This document shows, piece by piece, positions 24,771 through 33,164 of a stretch of 64,000 bases of DNA. The notes below the pieces were generated by a model that was not told the origin of the DNA, did not search any database, and saw only the letters and a list, made by a program, of their open reading frames with translations. Each line of letters opens with the position of its first letter. Within the stretch, counting starts at the first letter, position 1. This DNA comes from Pseudomonas sp. CFII64 (GTDB lineage: Bacteria > Pseudomonadota > Gammaproteobacteria > Pseudomonadales > Pseudomonadaceae), in contig NZ_ATLO01000036.1 in NCBI RefSeq assembly GCF_000416235.1, forward strand, positions 1 to 64,000, written 5' to 3'. The position numbers and the translations under genes were made by a program.

Positions 24771-25826
24771 ATGAAGTTCGCGCCAAAACTACTCGCTGTC
24801 GCGCTGTGCCTGGGCCTTGCCGGGCAGGCACTGTCCACCGAATTAACCCACTGGCCCGAACCCGCCGCCAAGGCGCTCAACGCCATGATCACGGCCAATG
24901 CCAACAAGGGCAATTACGCGGTGTTCGACATGGACAACACCAGCTACCGCTTCGACCTCGAAGAATCGCTGCTGCCGTTCATGGAAAACAAAGGCCTGAT
25001 CACCCGCGAAAGCCTGGACCCCTCCCTCAAGCTGATGCCGTTCAAGGACACCGCCGACCACAAGGAAAGCCTGTTCAGCTATTACTATCGCCTCTGCGAA
25101 GTGGACGACATGGTCTGCTATCCGTGGGTCGCGCAAGTGTTCGCAGGCTTCACCCTCAAGGAACTCAAAAGTTACGTCGACGAGCTGATGGCGTCGGGCA
25201 AACCGGTGCCGGCGACCTATTACGACGGCGATGTGGTCAAGAAACTCGACGTCGAGCCACCCCGGATCTTCACCGGCCAGAAAGAGCTGTACAACAAGCT
25301 GATGGAAAACGGCATTGAGGTCTACGTCATGACCGCCGCTTCCGAAGAGCTGGTGCGCATGGTCGCGGCCGATCCGAAGTATGGCTACAACGTCAAACCG
25401 CAGAACGTCATCGGCGTGACCACGCTGCTCAAGGATCGCAAGACCGGCGAGCTGACCACGGCGCGCAAGCAAATCACCGCCGGCAAATATGACGAGAAAG
25501 CCAACCTCGGCCTGGAACTCACTCCATACCTGTGGACGCCAGCCACCTGGATGGCCGGCAAACATGCGGCGATCCTGACCTACATCGACGAATGGAAAAA
25601 ACCAGTGTTGGTCGGCGGCGATACGCCAACCAGCGATGGCTACATGCTGTTCCACGACGTGGACGTGGCCAAGGGCGGCGTGCACTTGTGGATCAACCGC
25701 AAAGACAAGTACATGACCCAAATCAACGGCATGATGGCCAAACACGCAGCGGCTCAGGCCAAGGAAGGCCTGGCGGTGACAGCGGACAAGAATTGGGTGA
25801 TCGTCAAGCCGGAGGAGATTCAGTAA
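24771..25826 (+). CDS. pchP: Phosphorylcholine phosphatase, HAD superfamily, exported
   Basis: A protein of 351 residues from ATG 24771 with GGGGAGGG upstream. Residues 1-22 are a signal peptide (LLAVALCLGLAGQALS). HAD motif I is FDMDNT at 52-57, where the first aspartate is the nucleophile; motif II lies in VYVMTAASEE and motif III in VGGDTPTSDGY. The fold and motifs fit Pseudomonas PchP, a periplasmic enzyme that frees choline from phosphorylcholine released from host or environmental lipids. The choline carrier gene betT is also in the window, 15 kb away, but the two are not an operon. Confidence 0.85.
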   Translation: MKFAPKLLAVALCLGLAGQALSTELTHWPEPAAKALNAMITANANKGNYAVFDMDNTSYRFDLEESLLPFMENKGLITRESLDPSLKLMPFKDTADHKESLFSYYYRLCEVDDMVCYPWVAQVFAGFTLKELKSYVDELMASGKPVPATYYDGDVVKKLDVEPPRIFTGQKELYNKLMENGIEVYVMTAASEELVRMVAADPKYGYNVKPQNVIGVTTLLKDRKTGELTTARKQITAGKYDEKANLGLELTPYLWTPATWMAGKHAAILTYIDEWKKPVLVGGDTPTSDGYMLFHDVDVAKGGVHLWINRKDKYMTQINGMMAKHAAAQAKEGLAVTADKNWVIVKPEEIQ

Positions 25827-25979
25827 AAAGCCTGCCAGGATTTGCTCGATCTCACCGATCCCGCGCTGATTCCGCGCTGTAGGACCGGCTTTAGCCGGGA
25901 GGGCGTTCTTTGCACCCGTGCACATCTGGCGGCGACGCGGCTCGCGGCTGAAGCCGCTCCTACGGGGGCTGTGCCCCAC

Positions 25980-26010
25980 AAAAAAACCCGGCATCGCTGC
26001 CGGGTTTTTT
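25980..26010. terminator. Bidirectional terminator, repeat unit 1
   Basis: CCCGGCA-TCGC-TGCCGGG flanked by A6 and T6, a symmetric strong hairpin between convergent pchP and ilvD. Confidence 0.85.
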
Positions 26011-26133
26011 GTGCTCGCGCTGATTCCGCGCTGTAGGACCGGCTTTAGCCGGGAGGGCGTTCTTTGCACCCGTGCACATCTGGCGGCGACGCGGCTCGCG
26101 GCTGAAGCCGCTCCTACGGGGGCTGTGCCCCAC

Positions 26134-26164
26134 AAAAAAACCCGGCATCGCTGCCGGGTTTTTT
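26134..26164. terminator. Bidirectional terminator, repeat unit 2
   Basis: An exact duplicate of the terminator in unit 1, displaced by 154 bases. Confidence 0.85.
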
Positions 26165-26300
26165 GTGCTCGCGCTGATTCCGCGCTGTAGGACCGGCTTT
26201 AGCCGGGAGGGCGTCCTTTGCACCCGTGCCGCTTGGCGGCGAACGCTGCTCGCGGCTGAAGCCGCTCCTACGGGGGCTGTGCCCCACTAGCCGATCAAGC

Positions 26301-28148
26301 TTATGGCACCAGTCTGTCCAGCAGCTCCTTGTCGCGCACAGCACCTTTGTCGGCGCTGGTGGCCAACAACGCGTAGGCCTTCAGCGCAGTGGTCACTTTA
26401 CGTGGGCGCGACTCGACTGGCTTCCAGCCTTTCTTGTCTTGCTCGGCACGGCGCTCGGCCATTTCCGCGTCGTCGATCAACAGGTTGATCGAGCGGTTCG
26501 GAATGTCGATCAGCACTTTGTCGCCATCGCGCACCAGACCAATCGCGCCGCCAGCGGCAGCTTCCGGGGAAGCGTGGCCAATGGACAGGCCCGAGGTACC
26601 GCCCGAGAAACGGCCATCGGTCAGCAGCGCGCAATCCTTGCCCAGACCTTTGGATTTCAGGTACGAGGTCGGATACAGCATTTCCTGCATGCCCGGGCCG
26701 CCTTTCGGGCCTTCGTAACGAATGATCACGATGTCGCCGGCTTTGACTTCGTCAGCCAGGATGCCGCGCACTGCGCTGTCCTGGCTTTCGAAGATTTTTG
26801 CATTGCCTTCGAACACGTGGATCGACTCGTCCACGCCAGCGGTTTTCACCACGCAGCCATTCAGCGCGATGTTGCCGTACAACACGGCCAGGCCGCCTTG
26901 TTGCGAGTACGCGTGCTCGACACTGCGGATGCAGCCGTTCTCGCGGTCGTCGTCCAGGGTTTCCCAGCGGGTCGACTGGCTGAACGCCGTCTGCGTCGGG
27001 ATACCGGCCGGGCCAGCCTTGAAGAAGGTGTGAACCGCTTCATCGTCAGTCTGGGTGATGTCCCATTTGGCGATGCCTTCGGCCAGCGTCTTGCTGTGCA
27101 CGGTCGGCAGGTCAGTGTGCAGCAGGCCGCCACGGGCCAGTTCGCCGAGGATGCTGAAGATCCCGCCAGCGCGGTGCACGTCTTCCATGTGGTATTTCTG
27201 GATATTCGGCGCGACCTTGCACAGCTGCGGCACTTCCCGGGACAGGCGGTCGATGTCGCGCAGATCGAAATCGATCTCCGCTTCCTGAGCCGCTGCCAGC
27301 AAATGCAGGATGGTGTTGGTCGAGCCGCCCATGGCGATGTCCAGCGTCATGGCGTTTTCAAAGGCCTTGAAGTTGGCGATGTTGCGCGGCAATACGGCGT
27401 CGTTGTTTTCGATGTAGTACTGGCGGCACAGGTCAACGATGGTGCGGCCGGCCTGCAGGAACAGCTGCTCGCGGTCGCTGTGGGTCGCCAGTTGCGAACC
27501 GTTGCCGGGCAAGGCCAGGCCCAGCGCTTCTGTCAGGCAGTTCATCGAGTTGGCGGTGAACATGCCGGAACACGAACCGCAGGTCGGGCATGCGCTGCGC
27601 TCGTACTCGGCGACTTTCTCGTCGCTGGCCGTATCGTCGGCGGCGATGACCATGGCGTCGACCAGATCCAGGCCGTGGGCGGCCAGCTTGGTCTTGCCGG
27701 CTTCCATCGGGCCGCCGGAAACGAAGATCACCGGAATGTTCAGGCGCAAGGCAGCCATCAACATGCCGGGGGTGATCTTGTCGCAGTTGGAGATGCAGAC
27801 AATGGCGTCGGCGCAGTGGGCGTTGACCATGTATTCCACGGAGTCGGCGATGATCTCGCGGCTCGGCAACGAATACAGCATGCCGTCGTGACCCATGGCG
27901 ATGCCGTCATCGACCGCGATGGTGTTGAATTCTTTCGCCACACCACCGGCGCGTTCGATTTCACGGGCAACCAGCTGGCCCATGTCCTTCAGATGCACGT
28001 GGCCGGGTACGAACTGGGTGAACGAGTTGGCAACGGCGATGATCGGTTTCTTGAAATCCGCATCCTTCATCCCGGTGGCGCGCCACAAGGCACGAGCGCC
28101 GGCCATGTTGCGGCCGTGGGTGGACGTTTTCGAGCGATAATCAGGCAT
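26301..28148 (-). CDS. ilvD: Dihydroxy-acid dehydratase
   Basis: A protein of 615 residues from ATG 28148 with AGGAG upstream. It dehydrates 2,3-dihydroxy-isovalerate and its homologue in valine, leucine and isoleucine synthesis. Fe-S ligands lie in CISNCDKITPGM and CPTCGSCSGMFTANSMNCLT; SSPDGRFSGGT-like sequence appears as TDGRFSGGTSGLSIGHASPE, and the substrate-binding PGHVHL near the N-terminus is also clear. It is a single-gene unit ending in the tandem repeat. The 262 bases upstream hold no gene; no attenuator-like leader was seen. Confidence 0.96.
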   Translation of the reverse strand: MPDYRSKTSTHGRNMAGARALWRATGMKDADFKKPIIAVANSFTQFVPGHVHLKDMGQLVAREIERAGGVAKEFNTIAVDDGIAMGHDGMLYSLPSREIIADSVEYMVNAHCADAIVCISNCDKITPGMLMAALRLNIPVIFVSGGPMEAGKTKLAAHGLDLVDAMVIAADDTASDEKVAEYERSACPTCGSCSGMFTANSMNCLTEALGLALPGNGSQLATHSDREQLFLQAGRTIVDLCRQYYIENNDAVLPRNIANFKAFENAMTLDIAMGGSTNTILHLLAAAQEAEIDFDLRDIDRLSREVPQLCKVAPNIQKYHMEDVHRAGGIFSILGELARGGLLHTDLPTVHSKTLAEGIAKWDITQTDDEAVHTFFKAGPAGIPTQTAFSQSTRWETLDDDRENGCIRSVEHAYSQQGGLAVLYGNIALNGCVVKTAGVDESIHVFEGNAKIFESQDSAVRGILADEVKAGDIVIIRYEGPKGGPGMQEMLYPTSYLKSKGLGKDCALLTDGRFSGGTSGLSIGHASPEAAAGGAIGLVRDGDKVLIDIPNRSINLLIDDAEMAERRAEQDKKGWKPVESRPRKVTTALKAYALLATSADKGAVRDKELLDRLVP

Positions 28149-28410
28149 GGAGCACTCCTGGCGGCTAATCAGGTAAATAGGTAAGGGAGTGAGCTTCTAG
28201 TGTCGTCACACACAAACGGCAGTGACCGGATGTTGCGAAGGAAACCGAAAACGCTACGGGATCGCCGTACGCTCGGCCTGAGCTCATAAACCCGCCGGGG
28301 ATGACTGGCGATGGATAAAAGCGATTCTACACCTGTAGCAGCACAGTGGAATGGCAGGAAGTCGGAGAGGCGGGATTTAGGGTCGGTAACGGTTGACTGC
28401 ATGGGCGGCC

Positions 28411-31257
28411 TCAAGCCCTGTCCATCGCCTCATTCAGCGATTTTTCCAGATCGGCCTTGTAGCGCAGGTAAAGGATGCTTTGCCCGTGGTCGTCACCCAG
28501 CAGGCCTGACAGGTCGAGGTCGGTGATGTAGCAGCGGTAGCGTTGGGGTTCGTGGCGCTGGGCGAGAATCTGCCGCGCGACGGCGCTGTACAGTTGGTCG
28601 CCGTATTCCAGTTCGGAAAACTCATTGTTGTTGCAGTACAGCGTGACGCTGACTTGCCCAGGCGAGGCTTCTTCGACGATGGCCTGTACGTCATAGAACG
28701 GCTTGTCCACAGCCGTCGGCGCGGCGCGGGATTCGATTCGCCGGGCGCGTCCGGGACCTGAGGGCAATACCTGGTAATACAAGGTTTCCAGAGACACCGG
28801 CTCCAGCGGATTATCCAGCGGTAGCATCGCGCCCCGGCGATAGACCAGCGAATGGAAAAACCGCTGCAACGGCAACAGCAGGCTCGACTCGTCGTGGTAA
28901 GGCACGCGCTGGTGCCAGAGCGCGTTATGTTCGTCGAGCACGTAGACGTCGGCGTCCGGTTCGTTCAGGCGGTAAAACACCTGGATACATTCGGGCTGGC
29001 CGTGGGGCAGGATCAACGAAAGATCGTGTTCGCCCAGCGCATGCGGGTCCAGATGCAGCGGGCTGTAACGCGGCAGCTCCTCGCCCAGATATTCGAACAG
29101 GCCAGACAGGCTGTTGATCATCACGTGAGTAACCCGACCCGGCACCATTTCCAACACATGATATTGCTGCTGCACCTGAATCAGATAGCGATGGTTCAGG
29201 CGCCGCGCCAGCAGCAATTGGGCGGTGGCCACCAGTTCCTCGACACGTTGCGCGATGGCCGGCGCGCGGTTATGGCAGAAGCAGCGCACCCGCACGTTCG
29301 GTTGCGGCGCGCCTTGAGGCATGTTGCTCAACAGTTCGCTGAGGCAGTCGAGCAATGCAAAGGGTCCGTCAAAGCGGCTGACGAGGATTTCGTTCCAGCT
29401 GTTGACGGTGATCTGATCGAGCGTCAGCACCAGATTTTCCCGCACGCCGGCATAACTCAGGGAATCGGTGCGCTCGGTGGTCATCAGGATATTCAGATCC
29501 CGATGATGCTTGAGCGGATCGACGCCCACGTTGACCAGCAAGAGGATTTCGCCGGGAATACTGGCATTCAGCAGTCGCTCTTCGCTCACCACCTCCAGCG
29601 GCACCGGGATCGTCTGTTGCAGCGCGCCCATCAGGTTGAACAGCTCGAACTCGGTCAGGTCGCTGGTGCCCGGATGCAGCGCGAGCCGGGTTGTGGTGTC
29701 GATGACGTTATTGCGATGACACCAGGCCAGCAGGTCGAGCAGTTCCCGGCTGCGCTTGATCGGCGAGAAATTCTGCCAGTCATGGGCGGCAAGATTGCCG
29801 TTGTACAACGCCCACTGGTTTTTCCCCGGCTCGCGTTTGTTGGGGGACTGCACCAGCGTCAGGGTGTCTTCGGCCAGATCCGGGGCGATACCGGGGTTGA
29901 TGAACTCGACCTTGCCAGCCTTACGCTCGAATGCCGCATAAAGGCGGCGACCGAGGACATTGAGATCCCGGGCATTGATCGAGTTGGCGACCTTGTGCGT
30001 GCGGGCGAACTGCGTCAGGAAGCGATAACTGTAATTGAGCTCGTTGACCAGCGCGCGGCGCTCGTGGGCAACCTGACGCACTTTCCACTGGCTGCGACTG
30101 TCGAGCAACGCCAGCTGGCGCTCATCCCAACCCCATTCCTGGGTCAGGCGCTCCAGCAACACGCGCTGCCAGCCGGGATTGCGCAGGCGCGCGGCACCGG
30201 TCAGCTTTTTGTTCACTTTCAGGTACAGGCTGCGCCGCACCAGCTCCAGCCGTTCAAGCTCGCCGCGGTCAGTGAGGTATTCCTCGATCCGGCGATACAC
30301 CACCATGTACGGGTCAAGCTCATCCAGATCCAGCTGATTGGCGAATACCGCGTGCTTGAAGCGCATGCTCAGGCATTGCACGCGCGGATGTTCGCTGGCG
30401 TAGACCTCGGTCAGCAACAGCTTGAGCACCGACTTGTAAGGCGATTCGATGCCCTTGAACAGCTGCCACAGACCGGCACCAATGAATTCGCCCGGCGGAA
30501 TCCGCGCCATATTGCCCAGGTCGAGGATTTCTTCCGCGCGAATGAAGCGCTTGGACAGCAAGGTATGGGTGTACTCGGCGTAGCGCTGCTCTTCGTACGT
30601 CGGGACCAGCCACCACAGCGGCGTGCGTCCGGCGAGCCAGATGGCGGTGCGATAGAACTCATCGAGCAACAGATAATGCTGGGTGGTTCCGCAATCTTCA
30701 GAGCTGAGCTGCGCATCCCGTTCGCCCAGCACAAAGCGCTGCGGATCAATCAGGAAAAAATGCGCTTCAGCGCCCTGGCTGTCGGCCCAGGCTTCCAGCG
30801 CCTGGCACTTTTTGCGCAACTCTTCGATAGCTTCGGCGGGCAGGCCCGGCTCATGGCAAACCCAGACATCCATGTCGCTTTGTTCCGCCTGAGCCAGCGT
30901 GCCCAGGCTACCCATCAAAAACAGGCCGTGAATCGGCTCAGGCGCATTGGCGCGACGGGTTTTGTAGGAAAAGGAGCGGGTCAGCCGTTGCGCTTCGGCC
31001 AGCGCCAGCGCGTTAGGCTCGTACTGCGAAACCCCGGCGGGCGTGCTGCCGGATACGTAGCCGGGCAACAGCGGATGATTGACGTGAAAAAACAGCGGCA
31101 AGAGCGTCAACACCGATTGTTGCCGGGTCGACAAACCCTCCATGGCGCGTGCAAACCGGCCACTGTTGAGGGTCAGAAAACGGGCGCGCAGTTGCGTCAG
31201 CACCTTGCGGTCGATGCCTTCATCCAGATCGGGACGAATTTCAAAATTACGCGTCAT
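28411..31257 (-). CDS. cyaA: Class I adenylate cyclase
   Basis: A protein of 948 residues. The N-terminal catalytic half is of nucleotidyltransferase type: FLMGSLGTLAQAEQSDMDVW carries the GS...D-x-D metal site near 111-131, followed by typical class I motifs (SSEDCGTTQHYLLLDEFYRT, IPPGEFIGAGLWQLFKGIES). The C-terminal regulatory half is longer and less conserved. It makes cyclic AMP from ATP in the cytosol, supplying Crp/Vfr-type regulators. Length matches pseudomonad CyaA. It stands alone between ilvD and a small TIGR02647 gene. Confidence 0.95.
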   Translation of the reverse strand: MTRNFEIRPDLDEGIDRKVLTQLRARFLTLNSGRFARAMEGLSTRQQSVLTLLPLFFHVNHPLLPGYVSGSTPAGVSQYEPNALALAEAQRLTRSFSYKTRRANAPEPIHGLFLMGSLGTLAQAEQSDMDVWVCHEPGLPAEAIEELRKKCQALEAWADSQGAEAHFFLIDPQRFVLGERDAQLSSEDCGTTQHYLLLDEFYRTAIWLAGRTPLWWLVPTYEEQRYAEYTHTLLSKRFIRAEEILDLGNMARIPPGEFIGAGLWQLFKGIESPYKSVLKLLLTEVYASEHPRVQCLSMRFKHAVFANQLDLDELDPYMVVYRRIEEYLTDRGELERLELVRRSLYLKVNKKLTGAARLRNPGWQRVLLERLTQEWGWDERQLALLDSRSQWKVRQVAHERRALVNELNYSYRFLTQFARTHKVANSINARDLNVLGRRLYAAFERKAGKVEFINPGIAPDLAEDTLTLVQSPNKREPGKNQWALYNGNLAAHDWQNFSPIKRSRELLDLLAWCHRNNVIDTTTRLALHPGTSDLTEFELFNLMGALQQTIPVPLEVVSEERLLNASIPGEILLLVNVGVDPLKHHRDLNILMTTERTDSLSYAGVRENLVLTLDQITVNSWNEILVSRFDGPFALLDCLSELLSNMPQGAPQPNVRVRCFCHNRAPAIAQRVEELVATAQLLLARRLNHRYLIQVQQQYHVLEMVPGRVTHVMINSLSGLFEYLGEELPRYSPLHLDPHALGEHDLSLILPHGQPECIQVFYRLNEPDADVYVLDEHNALWHQRVPYHDESSLLLPLQRFFHSLVYRRGAMLPLDNPLEPVSLETLYYQVLPSGPGRARRIESRAAPTAVDKPFYDVQAIVEEASPGQVSVTLYCNNNEFSELEYGDQLYSAVARQILAQRHEPQRYRCYITDLDLSGLLGDDHGQSILYLRYKADLEKSLNEAMDRA

Positions 31258-31403
31258 CGCAATTCAAACCGGCTGCCGGAGCTCGTGAGGGTGATCATTC
31301 AAAATGAACAGGGCGGCGGGCAGTTAAAATCTGAAAGCGAACGGCTTCAGCGGGGTTTTTGTTCTGGCGCCAATTGCCTATCGGCTGCGGATTTTATAAA
31401 TGA

Positions 31404-31437
31404 AGGGTCCGTCAGAGCTTTTTTGCTGGCGGACCCT
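31404..31437. other. 12-bp inverted repeat, possible weak terminator
   Basis: AGGGTCCGTCAG pairs with CTGGCGGACCCT around a 10-base loop that itself contains T6. No T tract follows the stem on either side, so terminator function past the TIGR02647 gene is uncertain. Confidence 0.45.
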
Positions 31438-31445
31438 GTCTGAGC

Positions 31446-31694
31446 TCAAGCGGCTTCTTTGGCAACGTTCAGTATGGTCAGCAACGACTGGGCGTGTTGA
31501 GCGGCTTCAAGCCCCAGGCTTGTCAGATAGCCTCCATCGACCTGCGTGGTCAGTCCTTTTTCGAAGAGTCTTTGGGCAGCGGCAATGGCGGTCGGGGCAG
31601 CAACGTGGTGGACTTTGAGCCCTTCAAGGGTATTGCCCAGATTAAACAGTGCGAGGATTTCCAGTTCGGCAACCAACTCAGGGGTATACGACAT
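31446..31694 (-). CDS. TIGR02647 family small protein
   Basis: A protein of 82 residues from ATG 31694 (MSYTPELVAELEILALFNLG). The pattern LFNLGNTLEGLKVHH, AAAQRLFEKGLTTQVDGGYL, TSLGLEAAQHAQSLLTIL is that of TIGR02647, a short winged-helix-like family found in Pseudomonas and relatives and proposed to bind DNA, without a proven role. The longer frame back to 31856 has no ribosome site or conservation. No signal or membrane segment. Confidence 0.75.
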   Translation of the reverse strand: MSYTPELVAELEILALFNLGNTLEGLKVHHVAAPTAIAAAQRLFEKGLTTQVDGGYLTSLGLEAAQHAQSLLTILNVAKEAA

Positions 31695-31907
31695 AGGTGC
31701 TCCAGACTTTTCTAGTGATACGCCGCGCTGGCCGGCGGGCTCTCTGGAATCGACAGGTCTGTGCTGCGCTTGTCGGTTCTGGATGACCGTTAAGGCTGGC
31801 TTGGCGTGACAGCCCCGAGGTGTTTCATGGCAGCGGGGCATTTGCAGTGTAGCCACAGTCTGAAATTTTTGCAGGGCTTATCTTGAGGGCCGTCAATCCA
31901 GCCGGGA

Positions 31908-32183
31908 TCATGCCTCTGGCGGCAACTCGGGCAGCTTGCGCAGCGCCTGTTCATACCACTCGGTATCAAACGGACGATCGGCTTCCAGCAGCGCATCGAT
32001 CTCGGCGGCCAGGACATGGGCCATCAGTTGCAGGATCTCTTCTCGCTCGTAGCCCACCAGGGTCAACTTGTTGAAGGTAGCTTTGGCGGCGGGCGGATTG
32101 TCGCTTTCAATCTGGTTCTCGATGGCCTGGATCAGGGTCGATTCTGCGAATTCTTCTTCGTCGTTGTCGATGGCGTCGGTCAT
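31908..32183 (-). CDS. Small acidic conserved protein, unknown function
   Basis: A protein of 91 residues from ATG 32183 with GAGGAG upstream. It is strongly acidic at the N-terminus (DNDEEEFAESTL) and helical, with YEREEILQLMAHVLAAEIDA in the middle and a proline-rich end. I recognise no domain name; the ribosome site, codon use and clean length support a real gene. A cytosolic regulatory or adaptor role is possible but unsupported. Confidence 0.65.
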   Translation of the reverse strand: MTDAIDNDEEEFAESTLIQAIENQIESDNPPAAKATFNKLTLVGYEREEILQLMAHVLAAEIDALLEADRPFDTEWYEQALRKLPELPPEA

Positions 32184-32386
32184 GGCGTGCTCCTCGGAAA
32201 TGGCCGTCAGTTTACCCGTATTGGGCACCGGAGTGATTGCCCGCCTCGGGAAACCTTGCAGGAGCGTTCTGTCAGCACATTCTGAATTTTCCAAAGGCTT
32301 GCCACGCGGCGATTCGGCGCCTGTAAAAACGATTAAAATTCATATTCTTCAAGGAGTTAACTCCAACAATGGCCAGGAGGCCCGCA

Positions 32387-33043
32387 ATGCTGAAGCTGTA
32401 TGGATTTGCCGCGAGCAATTATTTCAACATGGTCAAACTGGCGCTGCTGGAGAAGCAACTGCCTTTCGAAATGATCCCGCTGCATGGCTGCCAGAACCCT
32501 GCTGTGCTGGCCATCAGCGCCCGTGGCAAAGTGCCGATCCTGCAAACCGCGCAGGGTTTTATCAGTGAAACAGATGTCATTCTGAGTTATCTGGAGGACG
32601 TCTATCCGGCCCATGGGCTGCTGCCCGCCGACCCGTTCGAGCGTGCGCAAGTCTGGACGCTGGCCAAGGAAATCGAGCTGTATATCGAGTTACCGGCGCG
32701 TGTTTGCTACGTCGAAGTTTTTTTCGGCGGCAGGCCGACGCCTCAAGCGCTGAAGGACAAGGCTGAGCGGGATCTGCTAAAGGGTTTTGCGGCCTTGAAG
32801 CAGCGTGCGCGCTTCGCACCTTATGTCGCGGGTGAGGTTTTTAGCGTGGCGGATCTGTACTTTCTGTACAGCGTCGAACTGGCCCGGTCAGTGGGCAAAC
32901 AGTTGTTTGCTACGGATTATCTGCAAGACCTGCCCTGCGCACGGGCACTGCTGGCGCGCCTGGCGCAAAACCCCCATGTGCAACGCATCGCCCTGGACAA
33001 GGACGCCGAGCTTCCGGCGTTTCTGGAGCGGGTAAAGCCGTAA
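32387..33043 (+). CDS. Glutathione S-transferase family protein
   Basis: A protein of 218 residues from ATG 32387 with AGGAGG upstream. The thioredoxin-like N-terminal domain has MLKLYGFAASNYFNMVKLAL, with serine or asparagine rather than cysteine at the active-site turn, the cis-proline in GKVPIL and the ESD-like SETDVILSYLED. An all-helical GST C-terminal domain follows (FSVADLYFLYSVELA). It conjugates or binds glutathione; substrate unknown. Single gene, divergent from the small acidic gene. Confidence 0.85.
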   Translation: MLKLYGFAASNYFNMVKLALLEKQLPFEMIPLHGCQNPAVLAISARGKVPILQTAQGFISETDVILSYLEDVYPAHGLLPADPFERAQVWTLAKEIELYIELPARVCYVEVFFGGRPTPQALKDKAERDLLKGFAALKQRARFAPYVAGEVFSVADLYFLYSVELARSVGKQLFATDYLQDLPCARALLARLAQNPHVQRIALDKDAELPAFLERVKP

Positions 33044-33067
33044 CGACTATTACCCGCTAGAGCGACT

Positions 33068-33154
33068 GTAGGAGCGACCGTAGGAGCGACCGTAGGAGCG
33101 ACTTTAGTCGCGAGAGCGTCAATCAATCGCCCTCCCGGCTAAAGCCGGTCCTAC
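33068..33154. repeat. REP palindrome with triplicated left arm
   Basis: The left arm GTAGGAGCGACC is repeated three times head to tail at 33068, 33080 and 33092, before ACTTTAGTCGCGAG. The right arm is GGCTAAAGCCGGTCCTAC. It sits in the convergent gap between the GST gene and argH. Confidence 0.85.
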
Positions 33155-33164
33155 AGGATTGGTA

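Larger units (their letters stand above)
25862..26288. repeat. Three tandem copies of a 154-bp unit built from a REP pair and a terminator
   Basis: Units begin at 25862, 26016 and 26170, exactly 154 bases apart. Each carries GTAGGACCGGCTTTAGCCGG, then a facing GCGGCTGAAGCCGCTCCTAC; units 1 and 2 continue into an intrinsic terminator. Units 1 and 2 appear identical; unit 3 has substitutions in its middle and lacks the terminator. The array fills the convergent gap between pchP and ilvD. It looks like recent tandem duplication, with the third copy reading into the ilvD end. Confidence 0.9.

Noticed and set aside
25862..26288. Tandem repeat looked at as a CRISPR array or a set of small genes
   Set aside because: Period 154 with the whole unit repeated, no unique spacers and no cas genes; the small frames inside merely repeat the REP sequence.
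26226..28184. 652-codon open frame opposite ilvD
   Set aside because: Antisense shadow; it begins inside the tandem repeat and matches no protein pattern.
28852..31443. 863-codon open frame opposite cyaA
   Set aside because: Antisense shadow rich in Gln, Arg and His from GC-biased codons.
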